A DNA stretch of 64,000 bases from QKMZ01 sp012965515 (GCA_937879965.1 CALFMP010000039.1:5999-69998), one strand, 5' to 3'. Positions 43,953 to 53,480 are shown, numbered from the stretch's first letter. The notes: generated by a model not told the origin, from the letters alone. Numbers and translations: made by a program.

Positions 43953-44831
43953 ATGACTTACGCCTGGATCGCTCTTACCCTGATGGCCTGGGGCGTGGCG
44001 GGCATATTCGACAAGAAGGCGGTGGAGTCGGCGGCGCCGCGTGCGGTGTTCGTCACATTCCACCTCTTGCTTGCAGTGGTCGCGCTCGTGCTTGGTGTGT
44101 CCTTGCCCTGGATTTATCCGGACTGGCACATCAGCACGGGCGTCATCATGTGGGAAGGTCTGAATGCGGTGGCGGCCATGGTGGCATTTCTCGCCTACTA
44201 TTATGCGATGAGCAAAACTCAGGCATCCTGGGTTTTGGGCATCACAGCCGGCTATCCGATCATTGGACAACTCCTCTCGACGCCGCTCACGGGCGAACCG
44301 TTCAAATTCTCCGCAGTTGCCGCCGCGGCGCTCGTCAGCATTGGCGTAGCGTTAATCGGTTGGTCCGGTGGAGAAGAACAAAAGAAACTGAGCAAGCACG
44401 ACAAATACGTGCTCATCTTCTGCGTCGTGCTTTCGACGCTGCTTTGGGGATTGCTCGGCATCTTCGAAAAGCGCGCTCTGGAATTTGGGCGTCCGTTCGA
44501 AACATACTTCATGCAGGCTTGCTGGAAAACTGCGCTGGTCGTCTTCATCCTGATTTTCTTCAGGAAGTACGGCTACCAGACAGCATTCCGCACGCCCGGT
44601 GCCTGGAAATTCTCCTGGCTCTCAGCAGCGGGAGTCACCGCCGGTAATATCGCTTACATTCTGGCGCTCACCAACTCGACCGCCGGTTATGTGATTACGA
44701 TGACCGCCGGCTACCCGCTGGTAATGTATGTTTTCGCGCTCACATTCCTGAAGGAAAAACTCAACGTGGTTCGTGCCATCGGCATCTTGCTCATCGTGCT
44801 CGGCGCGGTGGCAATGGAGCTGATACAGTAA
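43953..44831 (+). CDS. DMT-superfamily transporter (EamA-like)
   Basis: A 292-residue, ten-helix transporter of two EamA halves; GIFDKKAVES (~18) and GIFEKRALEF (~175) mark the duplication, as in its paralogue 29738-30856. Compared with that protein the inter-half linker is short. AAGGA lies upstream; 23 bases separate it from YihY. Last gene of the operon, followed by a palindrome and a strong terminator. Substrate unknown. Confidence 0.85.
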   Translation: MTYAWIALTLMAWGVAGIFDKKAVESAAPRAVFVTFHLLLAVVALVLGVSLPWIYPDWHISTGVIMWEGLNAVAAMVAFLAYYYAMSKTQASWVLGITAGYPIIGQLLSTPLTGEPFKFSAVAAAALVSIGVALIGWSGGEEQKKLSKHDKYVLIFCVVLSTLLWGLLGIFEKRALEFGRPFETYFMQACWKTALVVFILIFFRKYGYQTAFRTPGAWKFSWLSAAGVTAGNIAYILALTNSTAGYVITMTAGYPLVMYVFALTFLKEKLNVVRAIGILLIVLGAVAMELIQ

Positions 44832-44858
44832 CGAACTACCGTCCGTAGACAGCAGTCC

Positions 44859-44886
44859 GTAGAGGCGATGCCATGCATCGCCCGGT
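44859..44886. repeat. Palindrome GGCGATG-CCATG-CATCGCC
   Basis: A 7-bp perfect stem (44864-44870 and 44876-44882) between the last operon gene and its terminator. Confidence 0.55.
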
Positions 44887-44948
44887 TTTATGTCTACGTC
44901 AAGCCACCGACCAAGTAATTGGTAGTCGTCTGACGCGGACCGACACAG

Positions 44949-44993
44949 TCCAGAGAAAGCCTGGGAGCCACAGACTCTCAGGCTTTTCTCTTT
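44949..44993 (+). terminator. Strong bidirectional terminator
   Basis: AGCCTGGGAG (44958-44967) and CTCTCAGGCT (44975-44984) form a 10-bp stem with one wobble. Flanking AGAGAAA/TTTTCTCT extends it. T-rich sequence on the plus strand ends the patatin operon. Confidence 0.8.
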
Positions 44994-45178
44994 AAAAACC
45001 AATATTACTATATGCATTAATATATTCAAAAATTCAGGGACGACCTCGGTTTTAATGCGCCGTCACAGTTTCGCTACAGCACAGACACCCTTTGCTCACT
45101 ACAGACAGAGATAGTGAATGCATGTCCGTCCCGCCCTTGTATCAGAACAGCGCCTGACACATCCCAGAGGTCGTTTCT

Positions 45179-45841
45179 ATGCATTTCGAAGCATCAAATC
45201 AATACCAAAACACTGATAGAAATATTGAAGCCAGAAGTTCAGAACTCAGTCGCAATCTTTACCAGGACTTCACTTCCGCAAAGCTTCCGGCACTACAGGC
45301 CGGAACGGACTCAGCAGATCAATACCTTCCAAATTTTGAGATACAGCTTGGTGATTTATCCCACAACGATTACAAACACGAGTCAAAAGGAGAACTGGCA
45401 AGAGATACTAAAAATGCGCGAGAGCAATTGCCATTCTTGATGGATAAGCTTAAAAAGCTAGACCCACAGACCAACGGTCAAGATGGACTTACGCGTGAGA
45501 ATCTTGAGCGATTGGAGAGTATGCGGGATTTGACCAAGCGAGAGCGTGATGCGATTCGCTTTCTCAAAGAGAATTACGACGCTTTGAGCACCACAAGACG
45601 CGTTGATGCTGGCGGGCAGCTTGGCTGGGTTTCGTGGCAGCAAAAGGAAAGACGAATTACTCCCTTTTCGTTCGACCGCAATGCAGGTGATGCAAAACCA
45701 ACCGGTACTGCCGAGTACGCTGTCGACCGCAAGGCGCCGGCTCCCAATTTAGACGAAGTTGGAAATGACCGTCGGCTAATTCCAGGCGACAAGCAGAAAG
45801 GTGAAAGTAAAGAGTTTCAGCCTTCAAGGCGCATCATTTGA
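45179..45841 (+). CDS. Hypothetical hydrophilic protein
   Basis: A 220-residue hydrophilic protein without signal peptide. Residues 85-135 are helical (ENLERLESMRDLTKRERDAIRFLKENYDAL) with acidic loops; the C-terminal ~70 residues are disordered, rich in Lys, Pro and Asp. AGAGG lies about 9 bases before the ATG. No family recognised. Codon use is low-GC relative to the patatin block. A helix pair of EF-hand-like shape is possible but lacks clear calcium ligands. Confidence 0.55.
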   Translation: MHFEASNQYQNTDRNIEARSSELSRNLYQDFTSAKLPALQAGTDSADQYLPNFEIQLGDLSHNDYKHESKGELARDTKNAREQLPFLMDKLKKLDPQTNGQDGLTRENLERLESMRDLTKRERDAIRFLKENYDALSTTRRVDAGGQLGWVSWQQKERRITPFSFDRNAGDAKPTGTAEYAVDRKAPAPNLDEVGNDRRLIPGDKQKGESKEFQPSRRII

Positions 45842-45889
45842 GATCGCAGAAAAGGTTAAACGTTGCTTATTCGAAAGATTTCAAGAGCT

Positions 45890-46381
45890 TTAGTTATAAA
45901 CCTGCGCAGCTGGAGTAGGGCTGCCGAGATTCCATATCGCGCTCTTACCATCAACGAGAGCCACTCCGCCAAATTGATTTGTAGCAAAGCTCACGCCAGA
46001 CCCTTCCAACATCTTGTTAGCAATGGCGAGTACGGTATTCAGCTGTCCGGGGTGCAGCTCTTCAACCGTTGTACGCATTCGATTTATGGCAGCCTCTTCC
46101 CTGTCAAGGGCAGCCTGCTCTTCTGCGTCAGCGAGCCTAGAGGGGTCAATACCCGCATCGATCATGGCCCCCTGGGCAACTATGTACATCAACGAGTCCA
46201 TCGCGGCGCCAGCCATCTCCATCGGCAGTTTCGTGTTTTCCTGTGAAAGGTGTTCGCGCGGGATAGGGTCTTTGAAGACTGGCTCGGGTCTGTGAATGCT
46301 CGCCGCGAGATCCTGCCAAATATCGTCATTTCTCTGATGTTTGACGGACGACTTATCGAAAGACTCTATGTCCTTTAGCAT
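45890..46381 (-). CDS. Hypothetical helical protein
   Basis: A 163-residue protein (start at the ATG at 46381, with GAGG 8 bases upstream; the frame is open to 46435). Residues 55-125 are predicted helical with TKLPMEMAGAAMDSLMYIVAQGAMIDAGIDPSRLADAEEQAALDREEAAI. The C-terminal ~35 residues are beta-like with small residues. No signal peptide. Convergent with 45179-45841. Function unknown. Confidence 0.5.
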   Translation of the reverse strand: MLKDIESFDKSSVKHQRNDDIWQDLAASIHRPEPVFKDPIPREHLSQENTKLPMEMAGAAMDSLMYIVAQGAMIDAGIDPSRLADAEEQAALDREEAAINRMRTTVEELHPGQLNTVLAIANKMLEGSGVSFATNQFGGVALVDGKSAIWNLGSPTPAAQVYN

Positions 46382-46612
46382 TGGCGAACCCTCAGGGGTT
46401 GGGAATTCGCACATCCTAGCGGCAGCAAATGACATCTGTTTGACGACGCGCCCACAAGCGAAAAGGGCGGAAACGACCGGAAATCACTAAACAATAATTC
46501 ACACCAAAAGTGGGAGAAACAATTAACCAGCGGTCGTTTCCGAGCACGGGAGGTAGTCATATTTATCGTGCTAACATCATCACTTGATTTCCTTTTTTAA
46601 GTATTAGAAGCC

Positions 46613-48067
46613 TTGTTATTCACAAGCTATCAATATTTGCTTTTCCTGCCGACCGTCGTGGCGCTGTACTGGGTCTTGCCACAGAAGTACAGGCTGCCAA
46701 TGCTGTTGCTGGCCAGCTATTTGTTCTACATGAGCTGGATTCCGATTTTTGGCGCGCTGATTTTCGGAATGACCTTAGGTAATTGGGTTCTCGGCAAATT
46801 CATCTTTAAGTCGGAGAACAATAAGAAGCCCCTACTCGCGCTCGGCATCACGCTCAATCTGCTGTGCCTCGGATATTTCAAATACGCCAACTTCTTCATC
46901 GACAGCGCTCAAGCACTTCTCAGCGCAATCACCCATCATCCAAGCGCAAACTTTACTCTCAACATAATTCTGCCCCTGGGCATTTCGTTCTTTGTTTTTG
47001 AATTCATCCACTACTTGGTGGAACTCTACAAAGGCAAAAAGCCAATTGATTCTTTTGTACTTTTCGGTCTTTTTGCCGCGTTCTTCCCTACGCAAATTGC
47101 CGGTCCAATTAAGCGTTACGACGATTTTGCGGCGCAAATGCAAGAGAAGAAAAAATTCGAACTGTCGTACTTCGATGAAGGCATCCCGCTCATCGTCATT
47201 GGTTTAGCAAAGAAGTTGCTCATTGCAGACAACCTCGCAGTATTCGTTGACATGTTTGCAAAGACCCACTTCGCCTACGGCTCGCTTGAGACATGGCTCT
47301 TCGCCTACGCTTTCGCTTTGCAAATCTATTTTGATTTCTCCGGCTATACCGACATCGCCAGAGGCTCTGCGCATCTCTTCGGGTATCACATTCCAATCAA
47401 TTTCAATCTTCCGTACATCGCAAGCAGCATCTCCGATTTCTGGAGACGCTGGCACATTTCATTGTCCAGCTGGCTCAGAGACTACCTTTTCATTCCTCTG
47501 GGAGGCTCGCGCGGCAGTAGTTTTCTGACCAACCGAAACCTACTTTTGACCATGGCACTGGGCGGTTTGTGGCACGGAGCATCCTGGAATTTCGTTCTCT
47601 GGGGCTGCTATCACGGTTTGCTGCTCATCGTTCATCGAATGTTTTCAGAATGGAGACAGCGTCAGACTGCGCTAAAACCAATGCTGGAAAGCCGCACCTT
47701 CAATGTATTTTCGATGCTTTTGACCTTCCATTGCGTGTGCATCGGCTGGGTATTCTTCCGCGTCAATGACATAGGCGCAATATTCAGCATGGTTCGCAAA
47801 ATGGTTCTCTTATCGCCTATCACAACGCGTGCAGAAGCTGGTCAATTCCTTCTTTTGAAGCCGGAACTTCCTGTTAGCATTCCGGTGGCAATGCTAATGG
47901 TCGTGCTTTTGTTGATTTGCACTCCACTACTAGGGCGCGCACGAGAAACAGGTTTGATCGCTCGCATTCCCGCGCCACTAAAGGGTTTGTATGTGACCGC
48001 TGTTATTCTCGCTATCATCACTTTCCTTCCAGATAATTCCACTCCGTTTATCTACTTCCAGTTCTAG
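46613..48067 (+). CDS. MBOAT-family O-acyltransferase (AlgI/DltB/PatA-like)
   Basis: A 484-residue, about 11-helix membrane-bound O-acyltransferase. MLFTSYQYLLFLPTVVALYW is the family's opening; PTQIAGPIKRYDDF, DFSGYTDIARGSAHLFGY, FWRRWHISLSSWLRDYLFIPLGGSRG and LGGLWHGASWNF (catalytic His about residue 320) are the conserved core. It moves an acyl (usually acetyl) group across the membrane to a partner that acylates a surface polymer. The start is a TTG at 46613, supported by the fit to the family N-terminus. Ten bases downstream is an SGNH-type partner on the same strand. Confidence 0.9.
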   Translation: MLFTSYQYLLFLPTVVALYWVLPQKYRLPMLLLASYLFYMSWIPIFGALIFGMTLGNWVLGKFIFKSENNKKPLLALGITLNLLCLGYFKYANFFIDSAQALLSAITHHPSANFTLNIILPLGISFFVFEFIHYLVELYKGKKPIDSFVLFGLFAAFFPTQIAGPIKRYDDFAAQMQEKKKFELSYFDEGIPLIVIGLAKKLLIADNLAVFVDMFAKTHFAYGSLETWLFAYAFALQIYFDFSGYTDIARGSAHLFGYHIPINFNLPYIASSISDFWRRWHISLSSWLRDYLFIPLGGSRGSSFLTNRNLLLTMALGGLWHGASWNFVLWGCYHGLLLIVHRMFSEWRQRQTALKPMLESRTFNVFSMLLTFHCVCIGWVFFRVNDIGAIFSMVRKMVLLSPITTRAEAGQFLLLKPELPVSIPVAMLMVVLLLICTPLLGRARETGLIARIPAPLKGLYVTAVILAIITFLPDNSTPFIYFQF

Positions 48068-48077
48068 GCACCAACAC

Positions 48078-49301
48078 TTGAGCAAAACAACCAAAAGCCT
48101 GCTAAATAAATTTAGCTTCGGAGCAATCGGAAGAAATGCTCTTGCAGCGCAGATTTGCGCGTGGTCGATTGTGTCAATATTGGCAGTGGAAACAGGAGCG
48201 CGCATCGCTTTCGAGAAGAAAAGTCCTCCGCCCACTCTTCCACGTTATGAAGAATTTCTCCGCTCGCAAGAAAGACCGGATTTGTTGGTGTTAGGCTCTT
48301 CTGTCGCCCTCTGCGCGTCGTTTTGTGCAGATGAGACACTAACTCGGCTGCCCGAGAGCGAAAAGTACCGCTACACAGGCGCCGCTTTCCTGCAAAGAAC
48401 GCTGAAGGAAAAGACCGGACAGGAAGTCACTTGCAAAACATTAGCCAATTCAGGCTCTATGGCTTCCGACGCGTGGATGTTGACCAACAAGCTGATGGAA
48501 TTCGGCAAAAAGCCGAAAGTGATTCTTTACGAAACAGTTTCACGAGATTTCTTCGACGCGAGCATGCCACAGATAGGCGATACACCGGTATACAAAACAA
48601 TCGCATCACTTCATCCAGAGAGCAAAAACCAGTCTTTACCCAAACCAATCGTCGAGGCGATGGACTATGTTTGGCGCTCTCCATTTGTAACGGCGCTCAC
48701 AATAACCTTTGCTGACACTCGTTTTCTGACTGATCCTGAGCGATTGCAGTTCTGTGTAGATTCAGTTCTCTCTTCCGTGTCGTATGCATACAAAGAACGC
48801 ACAGAACACCGCAACTGGCTTAGCAAGCAATTTTGCGCACTATCTAACCGCAAATCTACTCTGCACGAATCGGTTCAAGCCGAATACATCAAGAGAAAAA
48901 AGAGTAATCCATTTGGCTCTCTGCAAGCGTTTCAAGTCGATTCTCGCCCGCAAGAAAAACGTTATGCCGATGAACTTGTTTACTTTGAAAAACTGGCGAA
49001 ACTTTGCAAGGAAAACTCAATTGACTTGGTTGCTGTGTTTTTGCCGGTGGGCAAAGACTACGAGGCAAAAGTCCCTCCTCAGCTCAGGAAGCGTTTCCCC
49101 GGAGATTGCCTGGAAGTAGCGAAACGCTACAACATCAAGACATTCGATTACAGCAAGGGCGCCGCATTTCGTCCTTCAGATTTCTCTGACTTCGTCCATC
49201 TAAACGACTCGGGCGCGATCAAGCTAACTAACTTGATCACCAGTGATTTACTCAAGGGATCGCTGCTTTCCAGCCAACGAAAGGAAGAGCACAATTACTA
49301 A
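48078..49301 (+). CDS. Membrane-anchored SGNH/AlgX-like acyltransfer partner
   Basis: A 407-residue protein from a TTG at 48078. An N-terminal anchor (AQICAWSIVSILAVETGARIAF, ~22-43) precedes an extracytoplasmic SGNH-like domain: LLVLGSSVALCASF (nucleophile Ser ~75), NSGSMASDAW (Gly/Asn block) and the C-terminal DFVHLNDSG (Asp-x2-His near 374-377). It follows the MBOAT gene by 10 bases, the standard pairing in which the MBOAT delivers acetyl groups and the SGNH protein transfers them to alginate, cellulose, peptidoglycan or teichoic acid. Related to 7513-8763. Confidence 0.75.
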   Translation: MSKTTKSLLNKFSFGAIGRNALAAQICAWSIVSILAVETGARIAFEKKSPPPTLPRYEEFLRSQERPDLLVLGSSVALCASFCADETLTRLPESEKYRYTGAAFLQRTLKEKTGQEVTCKTLANSGSMASDAWMLTNKLMEFGKKPKVILYETVSRDFFDASMPQIGDTPVYKTIASLHPESKNQSLPKPIVEAMDYVWRSPFVTALTITFADTRFLTDPERLQFCVDSVLSSVSYAYKERTEHRNWLSKQFCALSNRKSTLHESVQAEYIKRKKSNPFGSLQAFQVDSRPQEKRYADELVYFEKLAKLCKENSIDLVAVFLPVGKDYEAKVPPQLRKRFPGDCLEVAKRYNIKTFDYSKGAAFRPSDFSDFVHLNDSGAIKLTNLITSDLLKGSLLSSQRKEEHNY

Positions 49302-49349
49302 CTGTGCTAACAGGGAAACTGGTCCACGCATTGTCGCAAACGAATAATC

Positions 49350-49712
49350 TTATCCAAAGACCACACTGAGTAAAAACGTGCCATAATGCGCGCCTGGAAC
49401 ACACACGACGCGCGCAGACAGCTCTGTCTTCTCTGTTGAGAGAAACCGGACTACACCAAGATCACCAAGTGTCGCGGCTGAAAACCTTCGAGGCAACACG
49501 TTAACGAAATCTGCCACGATTTCCAAAACCCGCATCTCTTCGAAATCTTCTAAACCCAACAGATGTTTAGCCGGAACATCAATCGATCGAATTGCTCCAT
49601 CTTCATCGACAACAATTTGAACTACCGGCAAGTCTTCAATTGTGTTGCGGCAATGCTTGACGCTCGCCGCAATCATGAGTTTCGCATTGTCGAATTCAGG
49701 AAAACTAGACAT
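49350..49712 (-). CDS. Hypothetical protein, PAS-like fold
   Basis: A 120-residue protein (start at ATG 49712; the frame is open to 49745). IVVDEDGAIRSIDVPAKHLLGLEDFEEMRVLEIVADFVN followed by ELSARVVCVPGAHYGTFLLSVV matches the strand-helix layout of a PAS domain without an attached output domain. If so, it would be a small ligand-binding or dimerisation unit. Convergent with the SGNH gene. No SD stands out. Low-to-moderate confidence. Confidence 0.4.
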   Translation of the reverse strand: MSSFPEFDNAKLMIAASVKHCRNTIEDLPVVQIVVDEDGAIRSIDVPAKHLLGLEDFEEMRVLEIVADFVNVLPRRFSAATLGDLGVVRFLSTEKTELSARVVCVPGAHYGTFLLSVVFG

Positions 49713-50068
49713 ACCAATCCAACGGAAACCCGCAAATTGATGCAACGAAAAATTCGCAGCTCAAAACTTGCGCAGCATTCCACAAAAATGCGTACAGCGA
49801 TGCCACCCACCCGAAACGCTCTGACCAAGCCGATTGACACACACGCGACAATTCAGCCAGTCACCTTTCGGTGCAAGCAGATATATATTTGGTTGTGCAT
49901 ACGCATTTCACCGAGAACGCTGAAAACGTCCTGTTGATGCGTATTTACTCGGGAGTCGAACTAGCGGACTTTACACTGCCCGCATATCAACTCTGACAAA
50001 TTTTCGTGGAAAAGTTGTGGAATTTGCGCTTGGAAAGCTTAAATCTGCACTTTCAGTTTCCGCGTCTA
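49713..50068. other. Intergenic region
   Basis: About 355 bases between two minus-strand genes. No gene seen; it should contain the promoter of the PAS-like gene. Confidence 0.35.
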
Positions 50069-51202
50069 TCACTTTATGACGACAGAAACGTTTTTCGATT
50101 CGAAAGGCGTAATGGTTTCTTTGAAAAGCATTGTCAGCAATTCACGATATAAACCATAGAGCGGAATGCGCTTCGCCACTTCATCGCGAAGCGTATCGCG
50201 AGTGAATTTGAACGAGCGATGCGACGGACCAGCCATATGATCCAATTCCAAATAGTAGTTTGCGAGTGGCTGAATCTGAATCTCGAACAAGCAATCATTC
50301 CATTCGACAACGCTCTTGATGGCGCGCCAGCCTGTCCGTTTCATCTTGCTGGCATCGCATGTGAGATAGTCCTTGGTTTCGATAAACGCTAAAAGAGGGT
50401 GCGAAACATCCTCATTCACGGGCAACCCGACTTCATCGAGCATGTTGGCCAGGGTTCCGTTGATATCGCCAACCATCAGGTTTTTCAACGTCTCATGCAC
50501 AGCCATGCAGGTGACATCGTCTTCGCATACTATTTTGATACCGAAGATATCTTTGACAAATTTACTGTACTGACGCAACTGCTTATCACGTGCGACAAGT
50601 TCGTCCAAGGCGAAGATTTCATCGGCGACCTTGTTCGAAAGCTCTTCTTCAGCCTTGACCCGACTAGTCAAACGATTCACCCCGGTAATCGGGCGATGCA
50701 GCGGAATGTATTCGACAAAGTTGGCGGCAAGCGCCAGTGGTACCCAGGACCGATCGCGCTGGTAGCGAAAATTATCCAGCATGTGATTGCCCAGATCGAT
50801 ATCCGTCACAGAATAAAGAGTTTCGCGATTGATTCTTTCACGGATGAGAAACTGGCGATTTTCCTCTCCAGGCAAATAACCAATGACGTTGCTGTGCAGC
50901 TCGAACTCGCCCTCCAGCATTATCGAAGCTAGAAGATGCGCCAACAAATGCAGTCGTCGCTCACCATCAAGAATGTCTTGCTTGAAGCCCTCACGCACTC
51001 TTTGAATGAAGTCGCGCGAAAGTTCTATGGTCAAATGTTGATCGGGATTCGCTTCCTGCTCGCTCTTTTTCTGCGTCAGGTACGCAATAAACTCGTGCAG
51101 GACAGGAGAATTCATCGCCAGAAGCAACGGTGAATTCGAAATCGGAAGATCTACGGAATGGTTCAAGGGGGACTTCCACGCACGGCGCCTGCCATCTGGC
51201 AT
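50069..51202 (-). CDS. RelA/SpoT-fold nucleotidyltransferase-like protein
   Basis: A 377-residue protein whose second half follows the RelA/SpoT (p)ppGpp synthetase fold. LTSRVKAEEELSNK (~179-191, nucleotide-binding RxK), FVKDIFGIKIV (catalytic Asp ~218), then TKDYL, GWRAIKSVV and LFEIQI (catalytic Glu ~307) with HMAGPSH. The catalytic Asp and Glu persist, but the usual GYxSLHT reads GWRAIKS and EIQIRT reads EIQIQP. The first ~170 residues are helical without an HD hydrolase motif. The ATG at 51202 has GAGG 9 bases upstream; ATG 51115 is an alternative. Could be a small-alarmone-type synthetase with another substrate. Confidence 0.6.
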   Translation of the reverse strand: MPDGRRRAWKSPLNHSVDLPISNSPLLLAMNSPVLHEFIAYLTQKKSEQEANPDQHLTIELSRDFIQRVREGFKQDILDGERRLHLLAHLLASIMLEGEFELHSNVIGYLPGEENRQFLIRERINRETLYSVTDIDLGNHMLDNFRYQRDRSWVPLALAANFVEYIPLHRPITGVNRLTSRVKAEEELSNKVADEIFALDELVARDKQLRQYSKFVKDIFGIKIVCEDDVTCMAVHETLKNLMVGDINGTLANMLDEVGLPVNEDVSHPLLAFIETKDYLTCDASKMKRTGWRAIKSVVEWNDCLFEIQIQPLANYYLELDHMAGPSHRSFKFTRDTLRDEVAKRIPLYGLYRELLTMLFKETITPFESKNVSVVIK

Positions 51203-51524
51203 TATATTCTGCCTCAAACGCCGAAAATGCAAGCGCTCACGAGCCGATATTTAAGGCATATGTTCACAAAAATTGTGGCTAGCGCGGCGTTTGTCCAACC
51301 AATGTCCCACCCTGGCGCTAGATTGGAATCAACCCGACAGCGAGCCAAGTTCCACACCGACACCCCGGACTGCATTAACTTTCGGGCTAAACGCACCGCA
51401 GCCACAGGTCTGCCACGGATGCACCGATAGTGTACGTGCATCAAACGTAACCGACCCCGCACCCCTTCTTTCCACCCCGACTTAAGCCAATACCGAACAC
51501 GTCGGTCCGGCTGGAGGTATTTAG
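51203..51524. other. Divergent intergenic region
   Basis: About 320 bases between the RelA/SpoT-like gene (minus) and the TadG-like gene (plus). Promoters for both are expected; no gene or operator recognised. Confidence 0.35.
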
Positions 51525-53480
51525 ATGCGCCGTAACAGAAACGCCAAGGGCAGCATGTTCGTCTTCATCAGCGTTTTGCTCCTCACCATAGTCACAATCG
51601 GCGTCGGCTTTTTCGTCTTAACGAAGACGCTGGGCGGTATGCGCGAACTGCAGAACGCCACTGAATCGGGCAACTTGAACGTTGCTAAAAAAGCGATTAA
51701 GTCGCCGGCAATAACTTTGTCGCAAGGCGTCGAACAAGAAAACTTCGCCGGACTGGTCGACGACGACGGCACAATCAACTTGCGCACGTACAATCGAGTA
51801 GTCGGACAAGTACTTCTGGTGGCGCTAAACGCCCAATCGCAAGGCACTGCTGAAGCGCGCCAACATGCTCGCACACTAATTCAAGCGCTTCAAGTCGGTG
51901 GCAGCAGCATCGGACAAAGGCTCACAGACGAACTTTCCGATGGATTTGCACAGCAAACGCCGTTCGACAAATTGGCTGGAGCCAACTTCCTGCGCTTGCT
52001 CGGACAGAAGAGTCCGCTTCACAAAGCCGGTGAGTTTCAGACCGGCTATTTGAAGAAAGGCGCATCTGCCAACGTATACCTTGACCCGACAATCATTCCC
52101 GCCGGCTCTAGTGTGCCGTCTGCAACATACAGCAGCGGCTCGGCCGACTCCAGCGGATTCCGCTATCTCTCAGGCTACCAACCATTCGAAGTGCCTGGGA
52201 TTGGCTCGATTGCAGGGGTTCCAGTGCTTCCCGGACAACGCCCGCACCTCGTTTCTACGACCGATTTCGCCAACAATACTGTTCCTGTCTCCGGTATCAC
52301 AACACCGCCCAATTCATTCAAGTCCGCAGGTGCCGCAAAGGAAAACGCCAGCCAGCAGTTTTTGAGAGCGATCTCCTGCTCAATCGTCGGTGCCCTGGAT
52401 TGCAAATTCACCGCATCAATTCCCCGCGGCTACATAATCATCAACAATCCCTCCGGCTCCTTGGACTCAACACCAGCGCCCAACCCGGCTAACATGCTGA
52501 ACAACGAACTTTTCACCGGCGTATTCGTCGCCGACAACGGAGCCTTCTCGACAGATCGCACCTTGATTGAGAGGTGGGCAGCGTACAACAGCGTTTCACC
52601 ACCTGTTGGTCCACAGCCACCCACCGACGGCTTGTTCGGCAATCCGCAAGGTATCACATCATTGGGTGGAAACGGCTTCCCATCGCAATGCGATTACACC
52701 AGCCTGGACGGAGCAGGCGCAAATGCCGGATGCCAGTCATTGAGAAACGCATTCGAACAAGCGTACGGCGCTAACTATCAGCTTCCTGGTCAGAGCAGCG
52801 AATTGACGGCAGTTGAACAATTCCGTGCCAATGTGTGGAGCCTGTTTCCTATGGGCGGGTCAATTCAAACTCCAGCCGGTTTCACTGGAATTCGCATCTT
52901 TAGCTACACACAGCCTTCTCCTGTGGCAGCTGGTCAACCCCCAGTCTTTTCAAATGCTGGAACCGTTGGTCAAATTCTCTCTCAAGTCGGCAACGGCAGT
53001 GGGTCTGAACAAAACATTCTGAGAATATTGCAGCAGCGAATTCGTGAAATCAAACCGGAAGCCAGCGCCGCGGAAATCAACGCTCTTCTGGCTTCCAGAA
53101 CAGTTTCTCTAGGAGACACCCTCTACATTTACCTTACCGGCAACAAACTTCAATTGACGACGACACCACCTTCCTGGGTGGTACCAGGTACGGTGCCCGA
53201 CGGGAATCCACTTACAATCACAAGTTCGTTCCAAACCATTGGTACAAGCGTAAATCCGCAAGGCGATGCAGGTTTTAGAAATGTCGTTTTCCAAGAAATG
53301 CCAAACCCCTCGTCGTTCGGACTGGGAAGAGAAGAAGCGATTTTTACTCCATCCTCAGGCTTCAACAATTTGCTCGGAGCCCTCGAATTCAGAAGCAGAA
53401 TCGAGACACCGACACCTAACGTCGGCACCAGCCCCGCAGGAATGGGCGGCGGCGCCGGACATGCTGGCAGTGGAAATTAA
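51525..53480 (+). CDS. TadG/TadE-like pilus-associated or pseudopilin-type protein
   Basis: A 651-residue protein with an N-terminal basic stretch (MRRNRNAKGS) and one transmembrane helix at ~10-33 (MFVFISVLLLTIVTIGVGFFV), the layout of TadE/TadG and related Flp-pilus proteins, which begin RRGxxGS. The remaining ~610 residues are an extracytoplasmic domain rich in Ser, Gly, Asn and Pro with a few cysteines (CSIVGALDC, CDY ... GC). The end is Gly-rich (GMGGGAGHAG). Followed after 13 bases by a small exported protein. The family assignment rests on the N-terminus only. Confidence 0.6.
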   Translation: MRRNRNAKGSMFVFISVLLLTIVTIGVGFFVLTKTLGGMRELQNATESGNLNVAKKAIKSPAITLSQGVEQENFAGLVDDDGTINLRTYNRVVGQVLLVALNAQSQGTAEARQHARTLIQALQVGGSSIGQRLTDELSDGFAQQTPFDKLAGANFLRLLGQKSPLHKAGEFQTGYLKKGASANVYLDPTIIPAGSSVPSATYSSGSADSSGFRYLSGYQPFEVPGIGSIAGVPVLPGQRPHLVSTTDFANNTVPVSGITTPPNSFKSAGAAKENASQQFLRAISCSIVGALDCKFTASIPRGYIIINNPSGSLDSTPAPNPANMLNNELFTGVFVADNGAFSTDRTLIERWAAYNSVSPPVGPQPPTDGLFGNPQGITSLGGNGFPSQCDYTSLDGAGANAGCQSLRNAFEQAYGANYQLPGQSSELTAVEQFRANVWSLFPMGGSIQTPAGFTGIRIFSYTQPSPVAAGQPPVFSNAGTVGQILSQVGNGSGSEQNILRILQQRIREIKPEASAAEINALLASRTVSLGDTLYIYLTGNKLQLTTTPPSWVVPGTVPDGNPLTITSSFQTIGTSVNPQGDAGFRNVVFQEMPNPSSFGLGREEAIFTPSSGFNNLLGALEFRSRIETPTPNVGTSPAGMGGGAGHAGSGN

